From assembly GCF_938010505.1 (NCBI RefSeq), contig NZ_CALLVP010000121.1, forward strand, positions 1 to 31,929: 31,929 bases of DNA, written 5' to 3'. How positions within the stretch are numbered: the first letter of the stretch is position 1; each line of letters begins with the position of its first letter. The translations under genes and the position numbers were made by a program. Below the pieces are notes generated by a model. It was not told the DNA's origin. It saw only the letters and a program-made list of their open reading frames with translations, and ran no database searches. This document shows, piece by piece, positions 9,012 to 17,480 of this stretch. The stretch comes from an uncultured Veillonella sp. Its GTDB lineage: Bacteria > Bacillota > Negativicutes > Veillonellales > Veillonellaceae.

Positions 9012-9941
9012 ATGTGGTTAGATAATGAACTTTCACTATTTAAACAAAATATAGAAATGCTACGAGTGAATCAACGTATAGGCAGACTTTCATATTTGTG
9101 GGCTGTGCTTGGTGTAATGGTTAGCAAATTTTTAGCCTATCTTATATTTGGTCTATTGGTAGTGCTTATCCAAGGTAGTTCATTTCAAGATAGCCAGTAT
9201 TTGTCTTATCTTTATTTTGGATGTCTACAGATTATACATGTAATTGCAACTATTTTTTTGCTTAAACGTAGACTAAATGATTGTGGGGCATCCTTATGGT
9301 ATATGATTTTGGTTCCTATAGCATACCTAAGTTTATGGATGTATTGGGGGATGAATTTTAGTTGGGAAGCTATATTCGAAACTATTGTAAATGAAAGTTT
9401 TTATTGGGATGGTTTCTTTTGGCAGTATTTCGTCTTAGCTTGTTTTGCCCTGCCTCTTAGTGTGCCAGATTCTAATGAGTATGGCTTAGATGAAGGACGG
9501 GATAAATATAATAACTATATTATTGCCTACGATAGAAGCTCCACCGTTAGTGAAGAAAAAGATGTTGGTACATTCGACTATGTGTGTGGTTGTATATGGG
9601 ATGTTTTATTTGCTAAGCTCTTTGATATTAAAGGAAGATCTTCCGTATCAGCCTTTGGGGTTGGTCTTGTAGGAACTCGCATTTTCATGGATGTCATTAT
9701 GTATATGGCTATTGCCGTAGTTTCATTAATTGTTCAGTTGGGTATACCTTTTTATATACCACATTGGGGTTTTATGGTTATCCAAATATGGCCAGCCATC
9801 GCAATGATTACATTAGGTATACGTAGACTTCATGATTCTCTATTAAGCGGGTTATGGATTATTGGCCTTTTTATTCCGTATATTAATATTTTTGTCAGTT
9901 ATCATCTTTTGTTTAAAAAATCTTGGCATATAGATGACTAA
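9012..9941 (+). CDS. Membrane protein with two tandem DUF805-like domains
   Basis: The 309-residue protein contains two DUF805-like units. The first covers about residues 20-165: a GRLSYLW entry motif, RRLND at 86-90 and a terminal SNEYG at 154-158. The second runs from about 205 to the end: a KGRSS entry motif and RRLHD at 271-275, followed by GLWIIGLFIPYINIF. Each unit has several hydrophobic helices. Other DUF805 proteins in this window carry a single unit, so this gene looks like an internal duplication or fusion. Function is unknown. The DNA is AT-rich, with A/T-ending codons favoured much more than in the trp or ileS genes. The ribosome site is weak (GAGAG about 10 nt upstream). Confidence 0.75.
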   Translation: MWLDNELSLFKQNIEMLRVNQRIGRLSYLWAVLGVMVSKFLAYLIFGLLVVLIQGSSFQDSQYLSYLYFGCLQIIHVIATIFLLKRRLNDCGASLWYMILVPIAYLSLWMYWGMNFSWEAIFETIVNESFYWDGFFWQYFVLACFALPLSVPDSNEYGLDEGRDKYNNYIIAYDRSSTVSEEKDVGTFDYVCGCIWDVLFAKLFDIKGRSSVSAFGVGLVGTRIFMDVIMYMAIAVVSLIVQLGIPFYIPHWGFMVIQIWPAIAMITLGIRRLHDSLLSGLWIIGLFIPYINIFVSYHLLFKKSWHIDD

Positions 9942-10067
9942 ATGAAATGTCTTGGGTTTAAAATACCATTTGATATATATAAATAAGAGATTAAAAAATA
10001 ACTTATTTTGTCGTATTACTTATTGTAATTCAAGAGATAAATAAATGATGTTGATGGGAGAGGTGTT

Positions 10068-10880
10068 ATGGAGATTAATTTAGTAAATGAAATAAAATTT
10101 GCACTTAAACAAAACGATTTATATTTTATTAATAGGACACAAGACTATGTTATCGTTAATGATGATTATAGAGGAGTAATAATTTACACTCCTCAATTAG
10201 AGTATGTTGACTCTTATATACTAGATAATACAAAGGTTATAATTGTAAATAGTTTTGTAGATTCTGAAAATAATAGAATTGTACTCCATTTAGAAGCAGG
10301 ATTATGGTACATTGATTTAAATAGACATTATTCACAGTTTATAAAGTATGATTTTGAGAGTGAATGCATTTATATTTTGTATTTTTCTGTATTTAAATCA
10401 GCGTCTATTAGCCTATTTGCCAATTCTCTTATGATACACTGGGACTTTGTTGATAATAATTTAAGTTTTACAGCTATTGATAGACTATCTTCTTCTGATG
10501 AACTCACTTTATATAGGAATTGGGAAAGTGAAATTAAAGTTGTAAATAGTATTGGCTTTATAGATAATAAATGGATAGTATATGAGGAGGATATTGAGAT
10601 ATATCAGCATAATAGTCTTATTCATAAATTTCCTATGGAATATAGGGGATGGTATCGATTTGATATAAATGGTGATTATTTTATTGCCATAGATGAATCT
10701 ATTTTAATTTTAACTAGCTTAAGTAATACCCGAAATAGGCTGAAAAAAATTTATGTTGATAAGAAATCTTGTTTTGGCGCTGTGTTAATACATGATAAGC
10801 ACTTTTCTTATTTAGTTGTATTGGTTAGTAATGAAGGAACAGGAGTATCATATTTGCGAAGTTATAATATTTCCAATTAG
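10068..10880 (+). CDS. Hypothetical protein, beta-rich, unrecognised
   Basis: This 270-residue protein has no signal peptide, membrane helix or motif that I recognise. It consists of alternating short hydrophobic strands and acidic/aromatic turns, for example around NDDYRGVIIYTPQ and DINGDYFIAIDES. That pattern is suggestive of a beta-propeller-like or other all-beta fold. The start is well supported by GGGAGAGG about 5 nt upstream. It lies between two DUF805-like membrane genes in an AT-rich segment and could be co-transcribed with them. Low GC and an isolated family suggest an accessory gene. Confidence 0.7.
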   Translation: MEINLVNEIKFALKQNDLYFINRTQDYVIVNDDYRGVIIYTPQLEYVDSYILDNTKVIIVNSFVDSENNRIVLHLEAGLWYIDLNRHYSQFIKYDFESECIYILYFSVFKSASISLFANSLMIHWDFVDNNLSFTAIDRLSSSDELTLYRNWESEIKVVNSIGFIDNKWIVYEEDIEIYQHNSLIHKFPMEYRGWYRFDINGDYFIAIDESILILTSLSNTRNRLKKIYVDKKSCFGAVLIHDKHFSYLVVLVSNEGTGVSYLRSYNISN

Positions 10881-10914
10881 TGCATATATTACAATACTTA
10901 CCATAAGATGAAGA

Positions 10915-11898
10915 ATGATGAGACAACTATTATATTCTGAGTTAATAAATTTTAAGTTTGAATTATTATCTTTAATTCAATGGTTAAAGATAATCAAATT
11001 ATTTACAATCAATATACAGACATACCTTTCTATAAACTTATTGGTGTTTATTGGTATAGGAATAAATATATATATATTCTCCACTCTTCCAGAGATAGTA
11101 TATACTCAAGAAATTTATGACATTATATATTACGTGGGCACAATTATTTATATTCTTTTTGTAGCTTTTACAAATTATGCTAGCTTGAATTATTACAAAA
11201 AAGTGCAATTTAATTGGGTAAATATCATAATTACTGTGCTTTTACTATTGTTATTATTGGGTGGAAAGCATTTTGACCTTTCTTACGGAAAAGCTATTTT
11301 TGAGTCCAACAATATTATATTATGGGGCGTTGATGTACCAGATTTATTCTATCCATGTCTTTTGGGATCAATGTTGTTGTTTTCTGTAGTACCTAGGAAA
11401 CTTTGGTTAAGAGATAATAATGTTGAACTTAAGGGAATAATTTTTGATAATAAGGTTATAGATGTACTCTGGGGTAAGCGTAATGATTTAACTACCTCTC
11501 AAATTAAAGCTATAAATTCTTTTTATAGTCGCCAAGATAAAAGGCCTCTTTTAACAGAGCTTTATAAAAGCATATTAATTGATAGTCTTTGGCCTAATGG
11601 ACGAAGTACAGTTCGTCAATGGAATCTGTTTAATGTATATTTAGCGTTTATAATATACAATATGATATTAAATTATAATATCGAAAACTGTGCTCTGCGA
11701 TATGCTTTATACGTTTATCTTATATATATTATTATCATCATGATCTTTAGACGTTTGAGAGATAGCAATAGTAGTATATTTTGGATTATTGGCTTATTTG
11801 TTCCTATTATCAATATATATGTATTGTATCTGCTGTATAATAAAACCTCTGCATTATACGATAAAGAAAGTAATAGTATTTTTTATTATGCATTATGA
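10915..11898 (+). CDS. Multi-pass membrane protein with C-terminal DUF805-like unit
   Basis: The 327-residue protein has four or more hydrophobic segments in its first 150 residues. A polar linker follows at about 155-225. The C-terminal unit contains FRRLRDSNSS followed by a hydrophobic hairpin, FWIIGLFVPIINIYVL, which matches the RRLHDxGxSGW block of the DUF805 proteins nearby. The N-terminal half is divergent and cannot be assigned. It starts 34 nt after the unknown gene, with only a weak purine-rich ribosome site; two consecutive ATG codons at 10915 and 10918 are possible starts. The sequence is strongly AT-rich. Confidence 0.65.
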   Translation: MMRQLLYSELINFKFELLSLIQWLKIIKLFTINIQTYLSINLLVFIGIGINIYIFSTLPEIVYTQEIYDIIYYVGTIIYILFVAFTNYASLNYYKKVQFNWVNIIITVLLLLLLLGGKHFDLSYGKAIFESNNIILWGVDVPDLFYPCLLGSMLLFSVVPRKLWLRDNNVELKGIIFDNKVIDVLWGKRNDLTTSQIKAINSFYSRQDKRPLLTELYKSILIDSLWPNGRSTVRQWNLFNVYLAFIIYNMILNYNIENCALRYALYVYLIYIIIIMIFRRLRDSNSSIFWIIGLFVPIINIYVLYLLYNKTSALYDKESNSIFYYAL

Positions 11899-11975
11899 TA
11901 CATAAAATATGGAGATACGAGATTGTATGTTAAAGATCTTTCTATGGCTGAACAACAATTAGAAATTAAAACTTC

Positions 11976-12005
11976 TTGACTTTCATTCTATAGAAACATT
12001 ATAAT
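11976..12005 (+). promoter_or_regulatory. Promoter of the trp operon
   Basis: TTGACT (11976-11981) and TATAAT (12000-12005) are separated by 18 nt, immediately before the T-box leader. This is a near-consensus housekeeping promoter, with predicted initiation near 12012. Confidence 0.75.
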
Positions 12006-12011
12006 CAGATT

Positions 12012-12357
12012 ATAATTTTATACTCGCCTGAAATAAACCGATGAGGTGGAGATAAAAATAGGATATGCACTCACAGAGAGCGGGATTAGCTGAGAACCCG
12101 TAGTACGCAGCTTATTAAATGGACCACCGAGGGCGCATGGAAAAGAATGAACTTTCACAGTCATTCCTAGTATGGTGCGACGTCACACGAGCGTTAGTCG
12201 TGAGGGATATGTTAGTATCCTGCGAAAGGGGAATGCACTGCATTCAAACAAGGTGGTACCGCGATTTATAGCACAATACAAATATTTTTTAATAATTGTA
12301 TAAGAATAGAACTATAAACTCGTCCTTGACGTTATATTGTCATGGGCGAGTTTTTTT
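12012..12357 (+). ncRNA. T-box leader sensing tRNA-Trp
   Basis: The leader contains the canonical T-box AAGGTGGTACCGCG at 12250-12263. The Stem I base GGTGG (12045-12049) pairs with CCACC (12124-12128). Directly above that stem is the specifier triplet TGG (12120-12122) followed by the usual A, so the sensed tRNA is tRNA-Trp. The leader ends in a 14-bp terminator stem. Uncharged tRNA-Trp should stabilise the antiterminator and switch on the whole trp operon. The gene-free stretch 11899-12384 is accounted for by this leader and its promoter. Confidence 0.93.
12317..12357 (+). terminator. Regulated terminator of the trp T-box
   Basis: AACTCGTCCTTGAC (12317-12330) pairs with GTCATGGGCGAGTT (12339-12352) with one wobble or mismatch, followed by a run of T. 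It lies 28 nt before trpE and is the attenuation point of the T-box leader. Confidence 0.9.
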
Positions 12358-12384
12358 ATTGGCAAATGCCAGATGGAGGTTCTC

Positions 12385-13854
12385 ATGATTTTCCCTAGTC
12401 TTGACCGTGTGAAAGCTATCGCACCGGGCTACGATATCGTGCCTGTATATATGGAAATTTTATCCGACGTACGCACACCGATTAGCGTGTTGAAAGCGTT
12501 AAAACAAGTGAGCAGTCATACGTACTTGCTTGAAAGTGCGGATAATAGTAATCATTGGGGCCGTTACTCCTTCTTGGGCTATGATCCTAAGATTGAGCTA
12601 TTCTGCAAAAACCATAAAATGACCATCAAAGATGGTACAACTCGTACTTTTGAATGCTCTAATCCTGCGGCAGAGATTCGCAATATTTTGAGTCAATATA
12701 AAAGCCCTCGCTTAGAAGAGTTACCAACTTTTACAGGTGGCTTTGTAGGCTACTTCGCATGTGAATACATTCGCTATATTGAGCCAACATTGGATTTTCC
12801 AACGCCAGATGATGATTCTGCGATGGTCAACGATGTAGACCTTATGCTCTTTGATAAAGTTATCGCTTTTGACCACTACAAAAATAAAATTTACTTGATT
12901 GCCAACATCAGCACAAATGATTTGGAACGCAACTACAACAAGGCGGAGCTCGAATTGAAAGCCTTAGCTGACCTCGTAGTGAACGGTAAAGAGGCTAACA
13001 TTCCAAAAGGCATCCTTAAAACAGAGTTTACCTCTGAGTTTACAAAGGACGAGTTTGAAGCAGTCGTTAAAAAGACGCAGCATTACATCAAGGAAGGGGA
13101 TATCTTCCAATGTGTTGTATCTAATCGCCGCGAAGCGGAGTTTGAAGGTAGCTTGTTAAATGCATACCGCGTATTGCGCACCTTGAATCCATCTCCGTAC
13201 ATGTTCTATCTATCTGGTGGCGATGTAGAGCTTACAGGGGCTTCTCCAGAAACATTGGTAAAACTGACTGACGGCAAAATGTATACCTTCCCAATTGCAG
13301 GTACGATGCGTCGTGGCAAAAACGAAGCAGAAGACCTCGCTATTGAGGAAAAACTTATTAACGATGAAAAAGAATTGGCTGAACATAACATGCTCGTTGA
13401 TCTTGGCCGTAACGATTTAGGTAAAATTTCTAAATTCGGTTCCGTAAAAGTTGAAGCGTTACATATGTTGCAACGTTTCTCCCATGTAATTCATATTACA
13501 TCTACTGTAAGCGGTGACATTCAAGACGGCAAAGATGCTCTGGATGCCATCGGTGCTACACTGCCAGCAGGTACTTTATCTGGAGCTCCTAAAATTCGTG
13601 CTATCGAAATCTTACACGAACTAGAAAAAAGCCCACGCGGTGTATACGGCGGTGCCGTAGGTTATATCGATTTCTCCGGTAACATGGATGTATGTATCGG
13701 CATCCGCATGGCCATGAATAAAGGCGGTAAGGTCTATGTTCGCGCTGGTGCAGGCATCGTTCGCGATAGTGTTCCTGAAAGTGAATACAATGAGACCTTG
13801 ATAAAAGGCCAATCCATGATTTCCGCAATTACAAATGCACAGGAGGTAGAATAA
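12385..13854 (+). CDS. trpE: Anthranilate synthase component I
   Basis: TrpE converts chorismate plus ammonia or glutamine-derived ammonia to anthranilate, the first committed step of tryptophan synthesis. The 489-residue protein has the LLES element at 48-51, typical of the tryptophan feedback site. It also has the chorismate-binding core: the R-LNPSPYMFYL region, PIAGTMRRG, the DLGRNDLGK motif, GTLSGAPKIRA and the GAGIVRDSVPE block. The ATG at 12385 is chosen because TGGAGG lies 5 nt upstream; an upstream in-frame ATG at 12337 falls inside the terminator hairpin. The stop overlaps the trpG start by one base, so the two subunits are translationally coupled. Confidence 0.97.
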   Translation: MIFPSLDRVKAIAPGYDIVPVYMEILSDVRTPISVLKALKQVSSHTYLLESADNSNHWGRYSFLGYDPKIELFCKNHKMTIKDGTTRTFECSNPAAEIRNILSQYKSPRLEELPTFTGGFVGYFACEYIRYIEPTLDFPTPDDDSAMVNDVDLMLFDKVIAFDHYKNKIYLIANISTNDLERNYNKAELELKALADLVVNGKEANIPKGILKTEFTSEFTKDEFEAVVKKTQHYIKEGDIFQCVVSNRREAEFEGSLLNAYRVLRTLNPSPYMFYLSGGDVELTGASPETLVKLTDGKMYTFPIAGTMRRGKNEAEDLAIEEKLINDEKELAEHNMLVDLGRNDLGKISKFGSVKVEALHMLQRFSHVIHITSTVSGDIQDGKDALDAIGATLPAGTLSGAPKIRAIEILHELEKSPRGVYGGAVGYIDFSGNMDVCIGIRMAMNKGGKVYVRAGAGIVRDSVPESEYNETLIKGQSMISAITNAQEVE

Positions 13855-14420
13855 TGGTACTCCTTATAGATAATTACGATAGCTTTTCCTTCAATTTATA
13901 TCAATTAGTAGGCTCTATCGATCCAGATATTAAAGTCATCCGCAGTGATGAGTTAACAGTTGAAGAAATCCGCGCTTTAAAACCCGATTACGTGATACTT
14001 TCACCAGGACCTGGTAGACCAGCTGATGCGGGCGTATACGAAGACCTATTGCGCGAATGCAAAGGCGAATTCCCGATTCTCGGTGTATGCCTCGGTCACC
14101 AAGCCATTGGCGAAGTATTTGGCGGTACCGTGTCCTACGCAAAACAAGTTATGCACGGCAAACAAAGCGTAGCAAAACAAGTACACCCATCCAAAATCCT
14201 TAAAGGTGTACCAGAACAATTTGAAGTGGCTCGATACCACTCCCTAGCGATTATCGACGAAACCATGCCAAGCGAACTCATCGTTACATCCATTACAGAC
14301 GACGGCGAAGTAATGAGCGTGGAACACAAAGACTACCCGATTTATGGAGTGCAATTCCATCCGGAATCCATCATGACACCAAACGGGGAACAAATAATTC
14401 GCAATTTCTTAGAAAAATAA
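13854..14420 (+). CDS. trpG: Anthranilate synthase component II (glutamine amidotransferase)
   Basis: The 188-residue class I glutamine amidotransferase supplies ammonia to TrpE. The nucleophile C79 is in PILGVCLGHQ, the oxyanion region SPGPG is at 50-54, and the catalytic pair H169 and E171 is in the FHPES motif. It has the length of a stand-alone TrpG/PabA, with no phosphoribosyltransferase fused. AGGAGG inside the end of trpE drives translation. It could also serve aminodeoxychorismate synthase, but its position makes a tryptophan role primary. It is separated from trpD by an unusually long structured spacer. Confidence 0.96.
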   Translation: MVLLIDNYDSFSFNLYQLVGSIDPDIKVIRSDELTVEEIRALKPDYVILSPGPGRPADAGVYEDLLRECKGEFPILGVCLGHQAIGEVFGGTVSYAKQVMHGKQSVAKQVHPSKILKGVPEQFEVARYHSLAIIDETMPSELIVTSITDDGEVMSVEHKDYPIYGVQFHPESIMTPNGEQIIRNFLEK

Positions 14421-14473
14421 CCACTGTTTAATTTAGGTATTTGATGGGCTATTTATAGGTCATAGAACGATAG

Positions 14474-14562
14474 GGCAGAAATAAGGTCTCTCGGAACTCC
14501 AAGTGGCCACCGCCCCACTACGTGGGGCCGCCAAGTCGTTCCTTAAGACCTTATTTCTTGCC
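14474..14562 (+). repeat. Palindromic element copy 1 (core TCCAAGTGGC...CGCCAAGTCG)
   Basis: The outer arms 14474-14489 and 14546-14562 are complementary over 16 bp with one bulge. Inside are GGAAC/GTTCC and a central GC hairpin GCCCCACTACGTGGGGC (14512-14528). The hairpin is flanked by TCCAAGTGGC (14498-14507) and CGCCAAGTCG (14529-14538). The two flanking 10-mers recur exactly in copy 2 on the other strand. The outer arms do not recur. Confidence 0.8.
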
Positions 14563-14671
14563 AACTCAACCTTGGCATTACCTACTTAATAGCTCCTCTA
14601 CAATACATATATCGAACAGTAACTATATTTTCTAAATAAATATGCGAATCAGAACCCCTAATATAAGAAAA

Positions 14672-14690
14672 GGTGGTGCAAAGCACCACC
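14672..14690 (-). other. GC-rich hairpin, possible minus-strand terminator
   Basis: GGTGGTGC and GCACCACC form a perfect 8-bp stem with an AAA loop. Read on the minus strand it is followed by TTTTCTTAT and could stop antisense transcription into trpG. On the plus strand it has no T run. Confidence 0.45.
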
Positions 14691-14768
14691 ATTCCCACTC
14701 TCCCTATAAAGGGATGACCTGTGCGTTACTCCATATAATGCGCAGGATCATTTGATAATAGTTTGTAT

Positions 14769-14937
14769 GAGGGATATCTATTAAATTGGTATGATTTTTT
14801 AGTAGATAGGTGCGATTGGGTTATGTGTGAAGCCGACTTGGCGCCCCGCATAGCGGGGGGTAGCCACTTGGAGGCTGAGTACATAACCCAATCGGTAGTA
14901 GTCAGTTTGATATGGTATCAATTTAATAGATATCCTC
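14769..14937 (-). repeat. Palindromic element copy 2, inverted, with long outer stems
   Basis: Read on the minus strand, the core has the same TCCAAGTGGC (14872-14863) and CGCCAAGTCG (14843-14834) around a GC hairpin. A perfect 14-bp stem surrounds it (14813-14826 with 14881-14894). Outside that is a second stem of about 19 bp with one bulge (14769-14788 with 14919-14937). These stems are unrelated in sequence to those of copy 1. The element ends just before the trpD ribosome site. Confidence 0.8.
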
Positions 14938-14951
14938 AAAAGGAGTTATAA

Positions 14952-15962
14952 ATGATTAAAGACGCATTATATGCAGTAACGCACGGTCAGGATTTATCCT
15001 ACGACCTTGCTAAAGATACAATGAACAAGATTATGAGCGGCGAGGTAGCCGAGGTTCCTATGGCTGGTTTCTTATGCGCTTTAGCAGCAAAAGGCCCTAC
15101 TGTAGATGAGGTTACGGCTTTTGCTGAGGTTATGCGCGAGAAGGCTGGTTCTGTTCCTCACGAAGGCACTGTTGTAGAGATCGTAGGTACTGGCGGTGAT
15201 GAGGCTAATACGTTCAACATTTCTACCACATCTGGTTTCATCATTTCCGCAGCAGGTATTCCTGTAGCAAAGCATGGTAACCGCAGTGTGTCTAGTAAAT
15301 GTGGTGCTGCCGACTTAATTGAAGCGTTGGGCGCTAAATTAGAGCTTAACGGTGAACAAAACGAGGCAGTGCTTAACAAAGCCAATATGTGCTTCATGTT
15401 TGCCCCTGTGTATCATCAATCGATGAAATATGCAGGTCCTGTACGTAAGGCGCTAGGTGTTCGTACGGTGTTCAATATCCTTGGACCGTTGGCAAACCCT
15501 GCAGGCGCTACTGTGGAGTTGATGGGCGTGTACGATAAATCTTTAGTAGAACCATTGGCTCGCGTATTGGCTAATCTTGGTGTAAAACGCGGAGCGGTTG
15601 TACACGGCTTTGACGGTCTCGATGAGATTACAGCAACCAATAAAACGTACGTATGCGAAATTAATAATGGTACTTTCACAAGCTACGAATTCGATCCAAA
15701 GGAATATGGTTTTGAATATGCGGACAAAACAGAGCTTGAAGGTGGAGATGCTACGGTAAATGCTGAGATTACACGTCGCATTCTCGATGGTGAGCAATGC
15801 GGTAAACGCACGGCTGTTGTTCTTAACGCGGGCATGGCGATTTACCTTGCGAAAGACGGCATTACATTGGCAGAGGGCATCGAAGAGGCGAAAAGCATGA
15901 TCGACTCTGGCAAGGCTCTTGCTACAATGGAACAGTTTGTGAAAGCAACCCAAGAGGTATAA
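14952..15962 (+). CDS. trpD: Anthranilate phosphoribosyltransferase
   Basis: TrpD transfers the phosphoribosyl group of PRPP to anthranilate. The 336-residue protein has the usual stand-alone TrpD length. It contains the PRPP-binding GTGGD at 79-83, NISTTS at 89-94 and KHGNR at 107-111 followed by SSKCG, all hallmarks of the family. The start is preceded by AAAAGGAG. It lies right after the long palindromic spacer, so its ribosome site adjoins the 3' arm of a large hairpin. trpC/F follows after 3 nt. Confidence 0.97.
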   Translation: MIKDALYAVTHGQDLSYDLAKDTMNKIMSGEVAEVPMAGFLCALAAKGPTVDEVTAFAEVMREKAGSVPHEGTVVEIVGTGGDEANTFNISTTSGFIISAAGIPVAKHGNRSVSSKCGAADLIEALGAKLELNGEQNEAVLNKANMCFMFAPVYHQSMKYAGPVRKALGVRTVFNILGPLANPAGATVELMGVYDKSLVEPLARVLANLGVKRGAVVHGFDGLDEITATNKTYVCEINNGTFTSYEFDPKEYGFEYADKTELEGGDATVNAEITRRILDGEQCGKRTAVVLNAGMAIYLAKDGITLAEGIEEAKSMIDSGKALATMEQFVKATQEV

Positions 15963-15965
15963 CCA

Positions 15966-17438
15966 TTGATTTTAGATAAGATTATAGAGGCTACTAAAAT
16001 TCGGGTAGCCCAAGAAAAACAGATTGAATCGCCTGATTCTGTGAAAGCAGCGGCTTTGGCGTTACCATCTGATACAGGATTTCCCTTTGAAGCAGCCCTT
16101 CGTCAGCAAGACTTCAACTTCATTTGCGAAGTAAAGAAGGCTTCTCCGTCTAAGGGAATCATTGCTGAGCACTTCCCCTATTTAGAGATCGCCAAAGAAT
16201 ATGAAGTAGCAGGTGCGGCGGCTATTTCCGTGTTGACTGAGCCAGACTTCTTTAAAGGTGATAAAACATATCTTCAAGAAATCGCGAGCACTGTAAAAAT
16301 CCCTGTGCTTCGTAAGGACTTCATCATTGATGAATACCAAATTTACCAAGCGAAGGTGTGGGGGGCTAGTGCAATCCTCTTGATTTGTGCCTGCCTTGAT
16401 GTGCCAACATTGACGAAGTTCCGTGAATTAGCAGACTCGTTAGGATTGTCTTCCCTAGTAGAGGCTCACGACGAAGCAGAAGTGCAAATGGCCATCGATT
16501 GCGGTGCTCGTATCATTGGCGTTAATAACCGCAATTTGAAAGACTTTACGGTGGATGTACAAAACAGTGTACGTTTGCGTAATCTCGTTGAAGACGATGT
16601 AATCTTCGTATCTGAAAGCGGTCTTGAAACGCCAGAGGATATCCAAGTATTGCGCGATAATAATATCGGTGTTGCCTTGATGGGGGAAACTTTCATGCGT
16701 TCTCCCAATAAGGTTGAAAAGTTAGCCTATCTTTATGGGCCAACATATTATACTCCTAAGGTTAAGATGTGTGGTATCTCCAAGGTTGAAACAATCCCAG
16801 CCATCGTCGATGCAAAGCCAGACTACATGGGCCTTGTATTTGCACCAAGTAAACGACAAGTCACTGTAGACCAAGCAAAAACCTTAGTTGAAGAACTACA
16901 TAAACAATACGTAAATCGATATAACAGAGGCACAGAACAATACAGTAATCAGACACTTATACATCAAGAATTTATTAAAACGGTAGGCATTTTTGTCAAT
17001 GAAACGCTAGATAATCTCGTTACGATTGCCACAGAAGTAAATCTTGATGCGGTGCAATTGCACGGTGATGAAGATGAAGCTTTCATCCAATCCTTAAAAG
17101 AACGTACTAATGTAGAGGTTTGGAAGGCTGTTCAAATCCGCAGTGCTGCAGATGCAGAGGCGTGGATTGATAGCAGTGCTGATATGCTATTATTTGATGC
17201 GTACCACAAAGATGAGCGGGGCGGCACAGGCGAAGTTTTCGACTGGTCCTCGTTAGATGAGTTTGAACGACCATTTATGCTGGCTGGTGGTATCGATAGC
17301 ACCAATGTAGCGCGTGCTATTCGCACGGTTCGACCTTATGGCATCGATATTAGTAGCGGCATTGAAACAGAAGGCGTGAAAGACGATGAAAAGATTAAAG
17401 CTTTCACCAACATCGTAAGAACAATAGCCATGCCATAA
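15966..17438 (+). CDS. trpCF: Bifunctional indole-3-glycerol-phosphate synthase / phosphoribosylanthranilate isomerase
   Basis: The 490-residue protein is a TrpC-TrpF fusion carrying two consecutive steps. Residues 1-255 are TrpC. Its catalytic residues are visible as E55 and K57 near SPSKG (60-64), K117 in LRKDF, E166 in LVEAH, N187 in NNRN and E217 in SESG. Residues 265-490 are TrpF, with the catalytic cysteine C269 in KMCGI and aspartate D411 in LLFDAY, plus the phosphate-binding LAGGI and ISSGIE loops. A polar insert of about 25 residues lies at 312-337 in the TrpF part. Translation begins at a TTG at 15966 behind AGAGGT, with no in-frame ATG nearby. Fusion of these two domains is known from enterobacteria but is not universal. 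Confidence 0.95.
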   Translation: MILDKIIEATKIRVAQEKQIESPDSVKAAALALPSDTGFPFEAALRQQDFNFICEVKKASPSKGIIAEHFPYLEIAKEYEVAGAAAISVLTEPDFFKGDKTYLQEIASTVKIPVLRKDFIIDEYQIYQAKVWGASAILLICACLDVPTLTKFRELADSLGLSSLVEAHDEAEVQMAIDCGARIIGVNNRNLKDFTVDVQNSVRLRNLVEDDVIFVSESGLETPEDIQVLRDNNIGVALMGETFMRSPNKVEKLAYLYGPTYYTPKVKMCGISKVETIPAIVDAKPDYMGLVFAPSKRQVTVDQAKTLVEELHKQYVNRYNRGTEQYSNQTLIHQEFIKTVGIFVNETLDNLVTIATEVNLDAVQLHGDEDEAFIQSLKERTNVEVWKAVQIRSAADAEAWIDSSADMLLFDAYHKDERGGTGEVFDWSSLDEFERPFMLAGGIDSTNVARAIRTVRPYGIDISSGIETEGVKDDEKIKAFTNIVRTIAMP

Positions 17439-17480
17439 TATGGCGTGCTAGCAAGAATGGTATATAGAAAGGTAAGTTAT

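Larger units (their letters stand above)
14421..14951 (+). other. 530-bp structured spacer inside the trp operon
   Basis: This gap between trpG and trpD is far longer than any other gap in the operon and holds no credible gene. It is a string of hairpins: a palindromic element at 14474-14562, GGTGGTGC/GCACCACC at 14672-14690, a stem at 14714-14751 and a long palindromic element at 14769-14937. None is followed by a convincing T run on the plus strand, so transcription should continue into trpD. The first 50 bases and 14563-14671 show nothing notable. Confidence 0.7.

Noticed and set aside
12337..12384. Upstream in-frame ATG extending TrpE by 16 residues
   Set aside because: It falls within the T-box terminator hairpin and lacks a ribosome site. 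The ATG at 12385 has TGGAGG at the right distance.
14763..14951. Open reading frame of 62 codons just before trpD
   Set aside because: It runs through the palindromic element, has no ribosome site or recognisable protein features, and is explained by the repeat.
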